A stretch of 64,000 bases of DNA from SZAS-79 sp964599095. Lineage in GTDB: Bacteria; Pseudomonadota; Gammaproteobacteria; Burkholderiales; SG8-39. The notes beneath the pieces are model-generated. The model worked only from the letters and a program-made list of their open reading frames with translations, was not told the DNA's origin and searched no databases. The stretch is from contig CAZREB010000014.1 of NCBI GenBank assembly GCA_964599095.1, positions 1 to 64,000 on the forward strand. The letters are read 5' to 3'. The position numbers and the translations under genes were made by a program. Each line of letters starts with the position of its first letter. Position 1 is the stretch's first letter. Positions 44,182-53,024 of this stretch are shown in pieces.

Positions 44182-45702
44182 ATGTTCACCGACCCGGTTT
44201 GCGGCATGTTTGTCGACGAGAAGACCTCGGCGCATGTCTTTCGTGAGGCCGGGAGCGTTCATTTCTTCTGTTCCCGCGAATGCCTGAACCAGTTCGCGGC
44301 CCGGGCCGAGTCGATGCAGCGGCTCAAACGCGGGGGCGTGCAAATCGGGACCATCAGCGAGGTCAACGGCCCTGTCGTGGAAATCACCTGCGAGCGCCTG
44401 CCGCCCCTGCACCAGGCCCTCTACTCGAGCATCGATCACGACGCCTTCATGTTCGAAGCGCACCAGCACCTCGACGAAAAGCGCCTCAGGGCCATAGCGC
44501 TGAACCGGACCAGCGGGCTGCAGCGCGGGATGCCGGTATTCGATACCGGTGCCGCGCTGCGGGTGCCGGTGACGCCCCACTGCCTCGGACGGATGCTGAA
44601 CATATTCGGCCAGCCCCTGGACGGCGAGGCGCCGCTCGCGGCCGCGGAAACGCGCGGCATCCTGGCCGCACCGGCCCCATTGCATGAAACCGTCAGCGCG
44701 AAGGGCATTCTGGAGACCGGCGTCAAGGTGGTGGACCTGCTCGCGCCTTTCATCCGGGGCGGCAAGACGGGCCTGTTCGGCGGCGCCGGTGTCGGCAAGA
44801 CCGTGCTGATCATGGAGTTCATGCACGCAGTGGTCGCATTGCACAAAGGCGTGTCGGTGTTCGCCGGCGTCGGCGAGCGCATCCGCGAGGGCCATGAGTT
44901 GTGGCACGAGATGCAGGACGCGGGCGTCATGCCCCAGACGCTGATGGTGTTCGGCCAGATGGACGAATCGCCGGGTGTACGGTTCCGCGTCGGTATGACT
45001 GCGCTCACCTATGCCGAGTACCTGCGCGACACGCTGCACAAGGAAGTGCTGCTGCTGATGGACAACGTGTTCCGGTTCGTCCAGGCCGGCAGCGAGATTT
45101 CCGGCCTGCTCGGCCGCATGCCGGCGACCGTCGGGTACCAACCTACTCTGCTGACCGAAGTTGCGGACTTGCAGGACCGAATCGTCTCCACGACGAGTGG
45201 CGATATCACCTCGGTTCAGGCGATCTACGTACCGGCGGACGACATGACCGACCCGGCGGTCAGCGCGATCCTCGGGCATCTCGATACTACGGTGGTCCTA
45301 TCGCGCGGCCAGGCGAGCAAGGGCATCTATCCGGCGATCGATCCATTGATGTCGACCAGCAAGATGATGGACCGTCATTTCCTCGGCAACCGCCACTATG
45401 CGGTGGCCGAAGGGGTGCGCTCGCATTTCGCCCGCTATCACGAGCTGGAAGACATCATCATGATGCTCGGCATGGAGGAACTCTCAGAGGCCGACAGGGT
45501 CATCGTGCTGCGCGCGCGAAAGCTGCAGCGCTACCTGACCCAGCCGTTCCATGTCGTCGCCCAGCACACCGGCATCAGCGGCGCATCGGTGCCGCTCGCC
45601 GCAACGCTGGATGACTGCGAGGCCTTCCTGCGCGGCGAGTACGACGATGTGCCGGAAGACCGCTGCTACATGCGCGGGACGATGAAGGTTGCCGGGACGT
45701 GA
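44182..45702 (+). CDS. atpD: N-type ATPase beta subunit with N-terminal YHS domain
   Basis: 506 residues in one uninterrupted frame. Residues 1-45 are a YHS/TRASH-like metal-binding domain (DPVCGM at 4-9, HFFCSREC with Cys30 and Cys34, then LNQFAA). From about residue 50 a complete ATPase beta subunit follows: IGTISEVNGPVVEI, P-loop GGAGVGKT (200-207), the catalytic Glu loop GERIREG, and MPATVGYQPTL. The catalytic residues look intact. No good RBS precedes the internal ATG 44314, so the fusion appears to be the normal product. A YHS domain on AtpD is not something I know from other ATPases. Confidence 0.92.
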   Translation: MFTDPVCGMFVDEKTSAHVFREAGSVHFFCSRECLNQFAARAESMQRLKRGGVQIGTISEVNGPVVEITCERLPPLHQALYSSIDHDAFMFEAHQHLDEKRLRAIALNRTSGLQRGMPVFDTGAALRVPVTPHCLGRMLNIFGQPLDGEAPLAAAETRGILAAPAPLHETVSAKGILETGVKVVDLLAPFIRGGKTGLFGGAGVGKTVLIMEFMHAVVALHKGVSVFAGVGERIREGHELWHEMQDAGVMPQTLMVFGQMDESPGVRFRVGMTALTYAEYLRDTLHKEVLLLMDNVFRFVQAGSEISGLLGRMPATVGYQPTLLTEVADLQDRIVSTTSGDITSVQAIYVPADDMTDPAVSAILGHLDTTVVLSRGQASKGIYPAIDPLMSTSKMMDRHFLGNRHYAVAEGVRSHFARYHELEDIIMMLGMEELSEADRVIVLRARKLQRYLTQPFHVVAQHTGISGASVPLAATLDDCEAFLRGEYDDVPEDRCYMRGTMKVAGT

Positions 45703-46109
45703 ACACGTTTGTCCTGCACTTGCAGAGCGGCACCCAGTACGAGCGCATCGAGGATGCGACCGGCTTCGTGGGCGCGGACGCTTCCGGGAGTTTCGGCATC
45801 CTCGCGGGGCACGCCCGCATGATGACCTGCCTGTCGGGCGGCCTGGCCCGCTTCCGGAAAGCCGACGGGAACTGGCGGCATCTTGCGCACCCCGGCGCCG
45901 CGCTCTATTTCGCCGGGAACCAGCTTTACCTCAGCACACGGCGCTACCTGCACGACGCCGATTACACGCGCATCAGCGCGGCCCTGCACCGCGAACTGCT
46001 CGCCGAAGAGGCGAAATTGACAGGCGTGCGGGAAAGCCTCAAGCACCTCGAAGACGAAATGCTCAAGCGCATGTGGGCGATGCAGCGCGAAATGCGGGGC
46101 GCTCCATGA
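45699..46109 (+). CDS. atpC: N-type ATPase epsilon subunit
   Basis: 136 residues; ATG overlaps the atpD stop. An N-terminal beta sandwich (FVGADASGSFGILAGHARMM, the GxxGILxxH motif) and a C-terminal helical hairpin (HRELLAEEAKLTGVRESLKH). Part of the rotor stalk, linking gamma to the c ring. The order beta-epsilon at the head of the operon is the N-ATPase arrangement. Confidence 0.92.
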   Translation: MNTFVLHLQSGTQYERIEDATGFVGADASGSFGILAGHARMMTCLSGGLARFRKADGNWRHLAHPGAALYFAGNQLYLSTRRYLHDADYTRISAALHRELLAEEAKLTGVRESLKHLEDEMLKRMWAMQREMRGAP

Positions 46110-46393
46110 AGCAGGAGCCGCCAATCGTCGGACCACAGGAACTCGAGCGCCAGGTCGACAGGCAGAGCGACCGAATGCAGCAGGCAGAGCGCGAGCGCCC
46201 AACGCTGCTGGCGCAGTCCGCCCATATCGGCGTGCTCGGCTTGCTGTTCGTGTTGCCCGTGGTCGGCGGCGCCTATCTGGGCCGCTGGATCGACGGATTG
46301 CTTGAAGGCTACTCGATGCGCTGGACGCTGAGCCTGTTGTTCCTCGGCATCGTCGTCGGCGCCATGAACGTCTACTTCTTCGTGCGGGACTGA
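46106..46393 (+). CDS. atpQ: AtpQ/AtpZ-like small membrane protein
   Basis: 95 residues. A charged N-terminal helix (LERQVDRQSDRMQQAERERP) is followed by two hydrophobic helices (HIGVLGLLFVLPVVGGAYLG and LSLLFLGIVVGAMNVYFFV) with GRWIDGLLEG between them. This is the 'ATPase gene 1' family present in N-ATPase operons, thought to help assembly or ion handling. The neighbouring AtpR gene normally found next is not present. ATG overlaps the atpC stop. Confidence 0.82.
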   Translation: MKQEPPIVGPQELERQVDRQSDRMQQAERERPTLLAQSAHIGVLGLLFVLPVVGGAYLGRWIDGLLEGYSMRWTLSLLFLGIVVGAMNVYFFVRD

Positions 46394-46396
46394 GCG

Positions 46397-47086
46397 ATGG
46401 CAGCTTCCCCGGCATTCATCACCCCGGTCTTCAAGATAGGTCCGGTCGTGGTCACCAACACCGTGGTGATGACTTGGGCGATCATATGCGTGCTGGTGGC
46501 GGCCTCCTGGGGAACGACCCGCGGCCTGCGCGCAGTGCCCGGGGTGTGGCAGGTAGTCATCGAGGGTCTCGTGTCCGCGATCGAAGACGCGATCCGGGCG
46601 GTGTTGCCGGATGCGTACCGGCAGGTCATGCCGTTCGTTGCCACTCTGTGGCTGTTCATCCTTGCGGCCAACCTGGCCAGCGTGCTGCCCGGAATGCGGT
46701 CTCCCACCGGCGATCTTTCGCTTACGACGGCGCTTGCGGTACTGGTGTTCCTCTCGGTCCACTGGTACGGGATCCGCGCGAACGGGTTGAAAAGCTACCT
46801 GCGGCATTACCTCGCGCCCAATCCGATCCTGCTGCCGTTTCACATGATCAGCGAGATCTCGCGCACCGTCGCGCTCGCAGTGCGCTTGTTCGGCAATATC
46901 TTCAGCTTGCAGATGGCGGCACTGCTCGTCCTTCTCGTGGCGGGGTTCCTGGCACCCGTGCCCGTCTTGATGCTGCACATCATCGAAGCCGTGGTGCAGG
47001 CATACATCTTCGGCATGCTCGCGTTGATTTACATCGCCGGAGCGATCCAGTCGCAACAACTGAAGCAACTTCGGGAAAAGGAGTAA
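46397..47086 (+). CDS. atpB: N-type ATPase a subunit
   Basis: 229 residues, multi-spanning. The essential stator Arg lies in EISRTVALAVRLFGNIFS. Other family features: PFVATLWLFILAANLASVLPG and the C-terminal helix pair ending YIAGAIQSQQLKQL. It forms the ion half-channels against the c ring. It starts directly after AtpQ, leaving no room for AtpR. Confidence 0.93.
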   Translation: MAASPAFITPVFKIGPVVVTNTVVMTWAIICVLVAASWGTTRGLRAVPGVWQVVIEGLVSAIEDAIRAVLPDAYRQVMPFVATLWLFILAANLASVLPGMRSPTGDLSLTTALAVLVFLSVHWYGIRANGLKSYLRHYLAPNPILLPFHMISEISRTVALAVRLFGNIFSLQMAALLVLLVAGFLAPVPVLMLHIIEAVVQAYIFGMLALIYIAGAIQSQQLKQLREKE

Positions 47087-47089
47087 CAA

Positions 47090-47359
47090 GTGAATGACAT
47101 GACGCTTTTTGCAACCGCATCGACTGTCGCGGCCGCGCTCGCCGTCGCGCTGGGGGTGTTTTTTCCGGCGCTGGCCATGGGGCGCGCGATCAGCCAGGCG
47201 CTCGACGCGCTGGCACGCCAGCCCGAAGCCGAGAAGGCGATTTCGCGCACCCTGTTCATTGGCCTGGCGATGATCGAATCGCTCGCGATCTACGTATTGG
47301 TCGTGGTCTTGATCATCTTGTTCAGGAATCCGCTGCTCGAATACCTGGTCAAGCCGTGA
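47090..47359 (+). CDS. atpE: N-type ATPase c subunit
   Basis: 89 residues, a two-helix hairpin with the ARQPEA loop. Aligned to the Ilyobacter tartaricus c subunit, the carboxylate is Glu63 with Ser64 and Tyr68 kept (IESLAIY). The helix-1 Na+ ligand Gln is Met30 (PALAMG) and the Thr after Ser is Leu65. The Na+ site is therefore incomplete and protons are the more likely coupling ion. RBS AAAAGGAG precedes the ATG. Confidence 0.93.
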   Translation: MNDMTLFATASTVAAALAVALGVFFPALAMGRAISQALDALARQPEAEKAISRTLFIGLAMIESLAIYVLVVVLIILFRNPLLEYLVKP

Positions 47360-47409
47360 CGTCGCGCGCCGAGAGCGGCGGACTGCAGGCCCTGCGATAG
47401 GAAAAGGCC

Positions 47410-48159
47410 ATGGAATTCGACTGGACCACTTTCGCCCTGGAGGTCGTCAACTTCCTGGTCCTGGTATGGCTGCTGCAGAGGTTTCTCTACAGGCCAGTGA
47501 CCAGCGCGATTGCCAAGCGCAAGGCTGAAATCGAAAACACGCTTGCCGATGCGCGGGCGGTGGAAGCGGCCGCCTTGTCCCTCAAGCAGCAGTACGAAAA
47601 CCGCACGGCCGAGTGGGAGGAGGAGAAAGCCCGACTGCATGCCAAGCTCGCATCGGAGCTTGAAGCGCAACGCATACGATCGATGGACGCACTGCGTGCC
47701 TCGCTCGAGCAGGAGCGCGAGCGCGCGAGGGCGCTCCAGAAGCGCGGTGAAATGGAGCTTCGGCACCGGATGAGGGAGGAAGCGCTCGCAGACGGAGCGC
47801 GATTCGCCTCGGACCTGCTGTCGCGGCTGGCCAGCGCGGAACTGGAAGAGGGGATTCGCGGCCTGCTGATCGAGGACTTGGCGCGGATCGGCGACGCCAG
47901 TCTGCAAGCGCTGCGCGCCGCATGCCGCGCAGAGGGGGCCAGGGCCAGCGTTACCAGCGGCCACCCGGTGGCAGAGCCGCAGCGCGCATCGCTTTCGGAG
48001 GCGCTGGAACGGATGGCCGGCATGCCGCTGGCATGCGAGTTCGGTACGGATCCCGGGCTCGTCGCGGGATTTCGGATCAGCATCGGTCCCTGGGTATTGC
48101 GCTGCAATTTGCGCGACGAATTGAAATATTTCGCAGAGCATCGCCATGACGCCCCCTGA
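47410..48159 (+). CDS. atpF: N-type ATPase b subunit with delta-like C-terminus
   Basis: 249 residues, longer than an ordinary b subunit. One N-terminal membrane helix (LEVVNFLVLVWLLQRFLY) and a long charged coiled coil to about 140 are followed by a globular part with delta-subunit features (ALERMAGMPLACEFGTDPGL and GFRISIGPWVLRCNLRDELK). N-ATPase operons lack a separate delta, and this domain supplies it. Overlaps the atpA start. Confidence 0.9.
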   Translation: MEFDWTTFALEVVNFLVLVWLLQRFLYRPVTSAIAKRKAEIENTLADARAVEAAALSLKQQYENRTAEWEEEKARLHAKLASELEAQRIRSMDALRASLEQERERARALQKRGEMELRHRMREEALADGARFASDLLSRLASAELEEGIRGLLIEDLARIGDASLQALRAACRAEGARASVTSGHPVAEPQRASLSEALERMAGMPLACEFGTDPGLVAGFRISIGPWVLRCNLRDELKYFAEHRHDAP

Positions 48160-49621
48160 AGACAGCGCGGACTTTGCGGCCCGCTCGCACGGCGAATATC
48201 GCTTCGGGTTGCGCATGACCGAGCAGGGTCGCGTTCTTTCGATAGGCGATGGCATTGCATGGATCAGCGGACTGCCTTCGGCCGCGATGGACGAAGTGCT
48301 CGAACTGGAAGACGGCAGCCGGGCACTCGTGTTCCATCTCGAGCAGGCATCCCTGGGCGCGATCCTGCTTCGCCAGACACCGGCACTGAGCGCGGGAACG
48401 CCGGCTTTTCGCTCCGGTGCGCGTCTCGGGATAGGCGTCGGGGATGGCCTGCTCGGTCGCGTCATCGATCCGCTCGGCGTGCCGCTGGACGGCGCCGCAG
48501 TCCCGGAACTCGAGGCGCGGCGCGATCTGGACGTGCTGTCGCCTCCGATCGTGGCGCGCGACTTCGTCAACACGCCGCTCTATACCGGGAACCGGATCAT
48601 CGACACCGTGATTCCGATCGGCAAAGGGCAGCGCCAGCTCATCATCGGCGACAACGGCGTAGGCAAGAGCGCCCTTGCGCTCGACGCGGTAATCAACCAG
48701 CGCGGTACGGGCGTCAAATGCGTGTACGTGATAGTGGGGCAGAAGCGCTCGAGTGTGATCAACACCATCGAGGTCTTGCGCGAGACCGGCGCGCTTGCCC
48801 ACACGACCCTGGTTGTCGCGGAGGCGACGGCTATGCCCGGGCTGAAATACCTCGCGCCTTTTGCCGGCTGCGCGGTTGCCGAACACTGGATGTGGCAGGG
48901 GAAGGATGCGCTGGTGGTCTACGACGACCTGACCACCCATGCGCGCGCGTACCGCGAACTCTCGCTCCTGCTGCGCCGTCCGCCGGGGCGCGAAGCCTAT
49001 CCCGGGGACATCTTCTACCTGCACTCACGCCTGCTGGAACGGTCCACGCACCTGGGTCCGATGCACGGCGGCGGCAGCCTCACGGCGCTGCCCATCGTCG
49101 AGACGGAGCAGGGCGAGATGGCGGCTTACATTCCGACCAACCTGATCTCGATTACCGACGGCCAGGTCTATCTCGACCAGGGCTTGTTCGCCGGAGGCTT
49201 CCTGCCGGCCATCGACGTGACCAAATCGGTGTCGCGGATCGGCGGGAAGGCGCAGCATGCGCGCATCAAGCGCGAAGCCGGCCGCATGAAACTCGACTAC
49301 CTCCAGTTCCTGGAGCTCGAAGTGTTCACGCGCTTCGGCTCGCAACTGGAAGCTTCGATGGAGGCCAAGATACGCCGCGGCCGCGCGCTGCGCGAACTGT
49401 TCAGGCAGGAGCGGCTGGCGCCGCAGGCAATCGAATTCCAGCTCGCATGGATGACGGCCTACAACGAGGGGATGCTCGAGAGCTTCTCGCCCGCAGCCTT
49501 GTCCGAATGCGTGCGGCGCATCGGGGAGCGCGTCTCGCGCGGCGCGCTGACGCTCGACACCGAGCGCGAGAAGTGGGTGGAGGCGCTGGCGGGATGGATC
49601 GAAGAGGGAGCGGCGGCATGA
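48146..49621 (+). CDS. atpA: N-type ATPase alpha subunit
   Basis: 491 residues. P-loop GDNGVGKS at 168-175, VGQKRSSV, the DDLTTHARAYRELSLLLRR block and RVIDPLGVPLDG all fit the alpha subunit. The ATG lies 14 bases inside the 3' end of atpF. It assembles alternately with the YHS-bearing beta subunit in the catalytic hexamer. Confidence 0.95.
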   Translation: MTPPEDSADFAARSHGEYRFGLRMTEQGRVLSIGDGIAWISGLPSAAMDEVLELEDGSRALVFHLEQASLGAILLRQTPALSAGTPAFRSGARLGIGVGDGLLGRVIDPLGVPLDGAAVPELEARRDLDVLSPPIVARDFVNTPLYTGNRIIDTVIPIGKGQRQLIIGDNGVGKSALALDAVINQRGTGVKCVYVIVGQKRSSVINTIEVLRETGALAHTTLVVAEATAMPGLKYLAPFAGCAVAEHWMWQGKDALVVYDDLTTHARAYRELSLLLRRPPGREAYPGDIFYLHSRLLERSTHLGPMHGGGSLTALPIVETEQGEMAAYIPTNLISITDGQVYLDQGLFAGGFLPAIDVTKSVSRIGGKAQHARIKREAGRMKLDYLQFLELEVFTRFGSQLEASMEAKIRRGRALRELFRQERLAPQAIEFQLAWMTAYNEGMLESFSPAALSECVRRIGERVSRGALTLDTEREKWVEALAGWIEEGAAA

Positions 49622-50487
49622 GCACGCGCGCACAGATCCAGCGGCATCTCGGCGTGCTCGACGATATCGGCGGCATCATGGGCGCAATGAAGAACATTTC
49701 TCTGATGGAGACCCACAAGATAGCGCGCTTCCTCGTCCATCAGCACCGCGTCCTGGCGAGCATCGAAGTGGCTGCCGAGGATTTCATCGCCCATCACCCG
49801 GATTACGGTTACCGGCCGCAGCCCGGGGAATCCGGCATCGTGGTTGCGATCGGGTCGCAGAGGGGATTCTGCGGGGACTTCAACGAATCGCTTGCGGGCG
49901 CCGTACGCCGGCACCGGCGCGAGTCGGCCGCGAAGCCGCCCGGCGTCCTGATTGTGGGTCGCAGGCTGGCATCGACCCTGGCCCGGGAATCCGGAATCGT
50001 CGCGGCGCTGGACGGGCCGAGCGTGTCCGAGGAAGTACAGCCGATCCTGCACCGGCTGATGAACGAGCTCGGCGCATGGCAGGCGCAAGCGGAGCGGGAC
50101 GCGCCGGCCGGAGTCACGGTCTTCGCGCATCGCGAAGGCGAAGCGACGCTTGCGGCGCGCTCGATCCTGCCCGCGCCGCGCGCTGCGGCGTCGGCGCAGG
50201 GCCTCCCGTATCCGCCCGTGCTGAACCTGGATCCCGGGACCTTCTTTCGCCAGTTGGCCGGTCACTATCTCTGGGCGCAGATGCACGATGTGTTCTACGG
50301 CTCGCTGATGGCCGAGAACCGGCGCCGCCTGCAGCACCTGGAATCCGCAACCCAGCGCATCCAGGACAAGACGGCTCGGCTGCAGCAGAAATACAACCTG
50401 CTGCGGCAGGAGGAGATCACCGAGGAAATCGAGGTCATCCTGCTAAGTAACGATGCATTGCGGAGCGAACGCCGGGCGGGCCGCTGA
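49618..50487 (+). CDS. atpG: N-type ATPase gamma subunit
   Basis: 289 residues. The N-terminal and C-terminal coiled coils of the central stalk are clear (HLGVLDDIGGIMGAMKNIS and ESATQRIQDKTARLQQKYNL), with the middle Rossmann-like part IVVAIGSQRGFCGDFNESLA. The C-terminus is more divergent than in F-type gamma, as in other N-ATPases. ATG overlaps the atpA stop (ATGA). Last gene of the operon. Confidence 0.9.
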   Translation: MSTRAQIQRHLGVLDDIGGIMGAMKNISLMETHKIARFLVHQHRVLASIEVAAEDFIAHHPDYGYRPQPGESGIVVAIGSQRGFCGDFNESLAGAVRRHRRESAAKPPGVLIVGRRLASTLARESGIVAALDGPSVSEEVQPILHRLMNELGAWQAQAERDAPAGVTVFAHREGEATLAARSILPAPRAAASAQGLPYPPVLNLDPGTFFRQLAGHYLWAQMHDVFYGSLMAENRRRLQHLESATQRIQDKTARLQQKYNLLRQEEITEEIEVILLSNDALRSERRAGR

Positions 50488-50623
50488 GGAAATCTGGAAG
50501 ATGCTGACGCAGGGCGTGTGTGAGTTGAGGAACCGAAGCGCTCAGGCCAGCGCGCCGTCCACATCCTGAATCCGGAGACATGTTTCTGCAGTTGAAGGTA
50601 TTTCCTAACCGTAGGAGTGAAAT

Positions 50624-50740
50624 ATGAAAAAGCTCAGAATGATCCTCGTAGCAGTTTTCGCCGCTCTGGCGCTCGGCGCCTGTGTAACCGACGGGGTCTA
50701 TCCCGGTGGATCCGGAGGCCATTCGCATTTCAATCGCTGA
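50624..50740 (+). CDS. 38-residue lipoprotein
   Basis: A short gene from ATG 50624 with a good RBS (AGGAGTGAAAT). It reads MKKLRMILVAVFAALALGAC (lipobox LGAC) followed by VTDGVYPGGSGGHSHFNR and a stop. The mature peptide is only about 19 residues with two His. Function unknown. It lies between atpG and the HD-GYP gene. Confidence 0.55.
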   Translation: MKKLRMILVAVFAALALGACVTDGVYPGGSGGHSHFNR

Positions 50741-50802
50741 GATTCGCGACCGCGTCGCCACGCCAGCGTAAACGGCGCAGGTATGGCAGCGAACGCAAAG
50801 CG

Positions 50803-52080
50803 ATGAAAATCTACCTCGGAGATGTTTCCAGGACCGTGGTTGTGCGCGTTATCCTGGCGTGGGCCGGGCTCAGCGTCCTGGCGGGAGCGGCGACGCTCTA
50901 CTTCGAGTTGGGGCGTGTCAATCGCATGGTGTTCGGGCTGGCTGCGAACGAGACGAAGCGCCTCAGCGGACACATCGCGGCGATCGGACCGGAACATCTC
51001 GGAGCGCTTGAAAAGGTAGCTGCGGAGTTCCTGCGGGGCGATTTCGTCCTGCTGCGGCTCTACGGCGTCGACAAGAAAAGGATTCTGGAAGCCTTTGAAT
51101 CACCCGAAAAGCAGGTGCGCCGGAGCCTTCCGGAGCACGTTCACGGCTTGGCGCCCGGTGAACTCGATCATCACCACATGTTCTGGACCGACGGACGGCT
51201 CTTGATGCAGTTGCTTCTCCCGGTCGAGAGTGCCGATGGCACGACGCTCGGATATCTGGAGGGCGTGTATGAAGTCAACGCCCCCGCCATCCGGGAAATA
51301 AAGGCGGGATTGGTCGAGAATCTCGGGCTGACCTTGGGTATCGTGTTGGCGACTAGCGCGGTCCTGTACTCGGTGATCGCCGTCCTCAACCGGAGTCTGA
51401 TCGGCCTCTCCTTGGCGTTGCTGAAGAGCAATATCGAACTCATGGAAGTCCTGGGCGGCGCGATTGCACTGCGGGATTCGGACACCGATGTGCACAACTA
51501 TCGCGTGACGGCGTATGCGATAGCGATGGGCAAAGCGATGCGGCTTGCTGAGCGCCAACTCCGGGATCTGATCGCGGGGGCGTTCCTGCATGACGCCGGC
51601 AAAATCGGCATCAGCGATACCATTCTCCTGAAGCCCGGCCCGTTGACTCCGGCGGAGATGGACGTCATGCGCCGCCATGTTTCGCTCGGCGTGGGTATAG
51701 TCGCAAGGTCGGGCTGGCTGCGCGGCGCGCGGGATATCGTGGAGTTCCATCATGAGAAATTCGACGGCAGCGGTTATTTGAAAGGACTCGCGGGCAGCGC
51801 AATTCCTCTCGGAGCGAGGGTGTTCGCAATCATCGATGTGTTCGACGCGCTCGTGTCCCGCAGGCCGTACAAGCATCCTTTGCCGTTCGATGAGGCCATG
51901 GTCGTCCTGGAACAAGGCCGCGGGACGCACTTCGATCCGGTATTGTTGGACGTGTTCAGGGGTATTGCCGCCGAAAGTTTCGCGCAGATCGGGACCAATG
52001 ACGACGCGGCATTGCGCCGGGCGGTGCGGTCGCAGGTCGCCGAACAGTTTCGCCTAGCGGATGGGGTCGCCGGCGCATGA
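50803..52080 (+). CDS. membrane HD-GYP-type phosphodiesterase-like protein
   Basis: 425 residues from ATG 50803. A periplasmic sensor part is flanked by helices near residues 10-30 and 175-195. The HD domain has HDAGKIGI (from 263) and HHEKFDGSGY (from 316), as in HD-GYP c-di-GMP phosphodiesterases; the literal GYP is GYL here. VFDALVSRRPYK completes the signature. The sensed ligand is unknown; HHHM at the sensor end (GELDHHHMFW) could bind metal. Confidence 0.85.
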   Translation: MKIYLGDVSRTVVVRVILAWAGLSVLAGAATLYFELGRVNRMVFGLAANETKRLSGHIAAIGPEHLGALEKVAAEFLRGDFVLLRLYGVDKKRILEAFESPEKQVRRSLPEHVHGLAPGELDHHHMFWTDGRLLMQLLLPVESADGTTLGYLEGVYEVNAPAIREIKAGLVENLGLTLGIVLATSAVLYSVIAVLNRSLIGLSLALLKSNIELMEVLGGAIALRDSDTDVHNYRVTAYAIAMGKAMRLAERQLRDLIAGAFLHDAGKIGISDTILLKPGPLTPAEMDVMRRHVSLGVGIVARSGWLRGARDIVEFHHEKFDGSGYLKGLAGSAIPLGARVFAIIDVFDALVSRRPYKHPLPFDEAMVVLEQGRGTHFDPVLLDVFRGIAAESFAQIGTNDDAALRRAVRSQVAEQFRLADGVAGA

Positions 52081-52370
52081 TTTCCGAAAATGTGGGAATG
52101 CAATATTTAAAATCAGGATTCCGCGTGACGCTGATTTTGACCGGCGCTCTGGTGGCGCTGGCGGGTTGCGCGACCAAGCCTGCCCCAAACTCTTCTCGGC
52201 CATTCGCGATGACGTTGCCGAGGTTCGAAACTGCGCGAACGCGCGACGATCACGAAGAAATCGCGGCGTGGTACGAACGCGAGGCGGCGTCACCCGATCA
52301 GCAGGCGTCGGAGGCCTATCTGGCGCTAGCGCGGCTGCATCGCCGCTTGGCCGTAGAGGCCGTGGAGTGA
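52077..52370 (+). CDS. ARTR-motif lipoprotein, copy 2 (short)
   Basis: 97 residues (ATG 52077 overlapping the previous stop, or ATG 52098). Lipobox LAGC, then FETARTRDDHEEIAAWYERE and a short helical tail. It is shorter than copy 1 at 43765 and lacks the C-terminal Cys segment, but the ARTR-x-D-H-x2-IA-x2-Y core is the same. Function unknown. Confidence 0.65.
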   Translation: MISENVGMQYLKSGFRVTLILTGALVALAGCATKPAPNSSRPFAMTLPRFETARTRDDHEEIAAWYEREAASPDQQASEAYLALARLHRRLAVEAVE

Positions 52371-52658
52371 CCCTGCCCGACCCCGAAAGTCGCCAGAACA
52401 TCGCGCAGGCGCTTTTGTCGAGAGTTGATCTGGCGAATATTCTGTCGTTGACGTGAAATTCCATCGCGAAGCCGGAGGCCGAACGACCGAGAAGGTTGAA
52501 GTCATCGCGAAGAGAATAAAAGTGCATGCGTTAAGGTCATTCCTATGATTGAGGTGACCGCAACAGCAGAAATAAGGCAGGAATAGCCATCTGCTTCGGG
52601 AATGACAAAAGCCGCGAGCATGCGAATCTGTCAACCCGAATTTGGCTGGGAACTGACC

Positions 52659-52898
52659 ATGACGACACTACAAGGGTTCATCATCGTGATGGGTTCGAGC
52701 GGTCAACTTCTGATCGCCCGCAAAGATGCCAGGGGATACGTGGCATGGATCGCCGGCAACCTTGCGCTCATAATTGTCTATCATGAGACACAGCAGTTCG
52801 GACTGATCGTTCTACAAATTGCCAACACAGCCATTCAAGCGCTGGCACTCGTTTCGTGGCTGAGGGCGAGCAGGCAGCCAGCGCCGATCAGTGTCTAG
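52659..52898 (+). CDS. small PnuC-like membrane protein
   Basis: 79 residues from ATG 52659. Three short hydrophobic stretches (LQGFIIVMGSSGQLLIARK, GYVAWIAGNLALIIVYH, LIVLQIANTAIQALALVSWL) resemble a half-module of PnuC-type proteins (QLL-ARK-x-GY-x-W). It may be a small membrane protein of unknown role rather than a vitamin transporter. Confidence 0.55.
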   Translation: MTTLQGFIIVMGSSGQLLIARKDARGYVAWIAGNLALIIVYHETQQFGLIVLQIANTAIQALALVSWLRASRQPAPISV

Positions 52899-53024
52899 GC
52901 TCGAGAGATCGCGTGCCTTCAGCGTGAAACACTCGGTCCGTGGTGCCATGGACTACGTATACGACATGACGGTATCCCCGCCCCAACGCGTCTCGCGAGG
53001 ACGGAGTCACGACCGGCGGCCGGC

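Noticed and set aside
44314..44376. Internal ATG 44314 as the true atpD start, with a separate YHS gene upstream
   Set aside because: There is no stop between the YHS part and AtpD, and no ribosome-binding site before 44314; the fusion is the simplest reading.
47090..47359. Na+-translocating ATPase, as often assumed for N-ATPases
   Set aside because: The Gln ligand is Met and the Thr is Leu, so the Na+ site is incomplete; I do not claim Na+ coupling.
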